From Desmodesmus armatus (taxonomy: Eukaryota > Chlorophyta > Chlorophyceae > Sphaeropleales > Scenedesmaceae): DNA of 64,000 bases. Shown here piece after piece: positions 61,994 to 64,000 of the stretch. The stretch is from contig VIIQ02000139.1 of assembly GCA_007449985.2 (NCBI GenBank), forward strand, positions 124,001 through 188,000, written 5' to 3'. The position numbers and the translations under genes were made by a program. Within the stretch, counting starts at the first letter, position 1; the number at the start of each line of letters is the position of its first letter. The notes below the pieces were generated by a model. The model saw nothing but the letters and a program-made list of their open reading frames with translations, was not told the DNA's origin and ran no database searches.

Positions 61994-64000
61994 ATGGCCA
62001 ATGCTGTAGTGTCATCCTGGACAGCTTGCATCGGAGTGATGCAGCAGTGGATGGTTCAGCCGCCAACACACCAAGAAACCATGAATTTCAGTATGCGCCT
62101 CATGCAGCTGGTCAATTTGCTGCATACACACCCTCGTGCAGCTTGGAAGCGGCTGTCACAAGATGTGCAGGTGTGATATCTTTGACCTGGTTGCGGTGGT
62201 GGATCTCTTCAACCATACTGCAAGACGGAGGCTTGCACATACCCATGCCATGATACCCACATACACACATGCATCAACAGGTTGACCACACTGGTGCTAG
62301 CACAGTGCTGCTGTGTGCAATATGGTACGGCAGCCCTCAAGACAGGCAAAACTTTCCTGTTAGTGTCAGGCAAAGCAGGGCAAAGTCTAGTAAGAGCATG
62401 GCAGATGATCTGACAGCCCCCCAGCACACAAGCAGGGCGGCCAGGCTTTCACCTCTGGTTGTTCCATCATTGTTAGGGAAGTTGACCCCCTTCCCCTCAC
62501 TCTGTGTACAGCAGCAACGTCAAAGTGTTACAAGTGTGACTACTGACGTTTGCAGGAATGTTACAGGTGGACACTTGTGTGACTACTGTTTGTGTGCGCG
62601 CGTGTGCAGGTCACACGCCAACTGGCAGCCCTGTTCATCCAGGCGCACCAGCTGAAGGCAGCAGACTACTATACATATCCTGTGGTTCTTGCTTTGGCTG
62701 CATGGCTGCAAAACGTACAGAAACAGCAAGCTGCCTCCCCCAACTCCCGCCTTGCAGCCAGCGTGCAGCAGCAGCTGCAGGAGTCAGGGCTGCTGCAGCA
62801 CATGGCTGCAGTCTTCACAGCAGCCGCAGATCGCCTGACAGCGGCAGCAACAGCAGCAGCCAGTGGTGACGCAGCGACCAACGGCCAAAGCCAAAGCTTA
62901 CACAGCAGCAGCAGCAATAGGGGTGTCAGTCCTGTGACCACCCTCAGGCATGCCCTGGGCACTGTTGAGCAGGTGCTGACGGTTCAACTTGCAGTGTGCT
63001 GGATCTTGTCGCCAGCACACCCGCTCAACGCGGAAGCAGCGCTGCGTGTAGCACCTGCAGCTCTGCGTCTGATCCACACATCCCTCCAGACTCTCAGCCA
63101 GCTGCAGCAGCTGGCAGGCAGGGAGGACAGCCCAGCAGCAGTACGGCTTCTGGCTGATGACAATCACTTCCAGCGCACACGTCAACTGGTCTCCGGGCAA
63201 GCGCTGTGCTTCATGCTGCATCTTGCAGCAGCAGTGCAGGATTATGAAGGTGCACAAGGCAGCAGCGCAGACGGCTCAGCGCAGTCACCTCCTTCTGATG
63301 GTGTACGTGAGCTGCTGCGCTGCGCTGAGCTGGCACCATGCCTGGCTTTCGCAGTGCTTGCGGCCGTGCTGGCGCTTGACACAGGGGCGCCAGGGGGTGC
63401 CAGCAGCATTGGTGGTGAGGACAGGGGTGCAGTGGGGTCGGCAAGCAGCAGCAGCGGCACTGCAGGCGGCAGCAGAGGTGTCGATGGGGAGGGCAGCGGC
63501 AGTGCAGGAAGCAGGCAGGGGCTGCAAGCGCAGGGCCCTTCCCAGCAACCAGTCGTCGCTGCTGCCGGCAGCAGTGCAGGCTACCACCAGGCTGGCAGCA
63601 GCAGCAGTACTAGCGGCGGCGCCAGCAGCAGTGGGAGCCTCCTGGCCAATGGCATCAGCTTGGAAAGCCTGACGCCCCTGTCCTGCGGCGTGTTTGGCCT
63701 GCTGGGGGTGGAGCAGGGCTTGCTGCTGCAGGCTGTGAGGGGGTTCAGGGTGTGTTGGGGGGGAGCCACAGGCGTCCATCTGGACCATCTGGAGCGCCTT
63801 ATGAGGCCTATTCTGTTGTGTTTGAGCATCAAGTGAGTAGGGAGCATCACCGTGCGGCAGGCAAGGGCATGCCTCTCCTTATGGATGTGCTCGCAACGCC
63901 TTTGATGCTTGGCTATGCAATCCTGCGCCTGATTAATTAGGCAAATTTTGCACCACCGCCGCATACGCTGCACAGCATACAGGCTATCTGGCTCAACTGC
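61994..64000 (+). CDS. MYND-family protein, paralogue C (partial, runs off window)
   Basis: Exon 1, 61994-62170, starts MANAVVSSWTACIGVMQQWM and ends RAAWKRLSQDVQ. Exon 2, 62610-63832, starts VTRQLAALFIQAHQLK and has SPNSRLAASVQQQLQESGLL, SPAHPLNAEAALRVAP, SGQALCFMLHLAAAVQD, LESLTPLSCGVFGLLGVEQG and AYSVVFEHQ before a GTGAGT donor at 63833. Both exons correspond to those of paralogue B; the MYND-bearing exon 3 would lie beyond the window. Exon 2 is one base short near 63803-63806 (frame passes from LERLM to AYSVVFEHQ). With that base it has exactly the 408-codon length of paralogue B exon 2. No SINE insertion is present at the position seen in B. Confidence 0.85.

Overview
The window looks like nuclear DNA of a green alga (Chlorophyta). 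Genes have many short GT..AG introns. The sequence is GC-rich with long (CAG/CTG)n, poly-G and (GT)n runs. Low-complexity Gln/Ala/Ser stretches sit inside conserved proteins. Two of the conserved genes are plant-type (digalactosyldiacylglycerol synthase, plant-like CenH3), and TGTAA, the chlorophyte polyadenylation signal, follows several stop codons. A Sphaeropleales/Scenedesmaceae-like alga is my guess, not something the sequence proves. No search was run: identities come from recognising family motifs, and exon joins were checked by reading-frame phase.

Layout: CenH3/CENP-A histone (minus, 95-1902); ZIP9-type zinc transporter (plus, 2615-5612); plastid-type GIY-YIG-like protein (plus, 5890-11006); two related three-exon MYND zinc-finger genes (minus, 12736-16675 and 17984-22273); an unrecognised five-exon gene (minus, 25052 to about 31700); KATNAL2-type katanin AAA ATPase (plus, 32472-39535); AXR1/NAE1, the regulatory half of the NEDD8 E1 (plus, 39735-47270); digalactosyldiacylglycerol synthase (plus, 50107-60298); and a third MYND-family gene cut by the window end (plus, from 61994). 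The genes are not functionally linked; each is an ordinary eukaryotic transcription unit.

The most unusual feature is how five of the genes are built (GIY-YIG-like, the unknown minus gene, KATNAL2, AXR1, DGD). Exon-intron boundaries in them are tandemly duplicated two to six times. Each unit carries part of an exon plus its splice site and some flanking intron. Arrays on the donor side keep the intact exon as the first copy, and arrays on the acceptor side keep it as the last copy. The spacers carry G-tracts after donors and C-tracts before acceptors. The CenH3, ZIP and MYND genes show none of this.

Other insertions are an antisense reverse-transcriptase fragment inside the intron that splits the KATNAL2 P-loop, a SINE-like element whose 3' end is also found inside a MYND-gene exon, an antisense tRNA-Gly in a DGD intron, and a MYND-gene fragment in another intron. 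At eight places in otherwise clean exon models one base is missing from the frame. All eight are losses, which points to residual homopolymer errors in the assembly more than to real pseudogenes.
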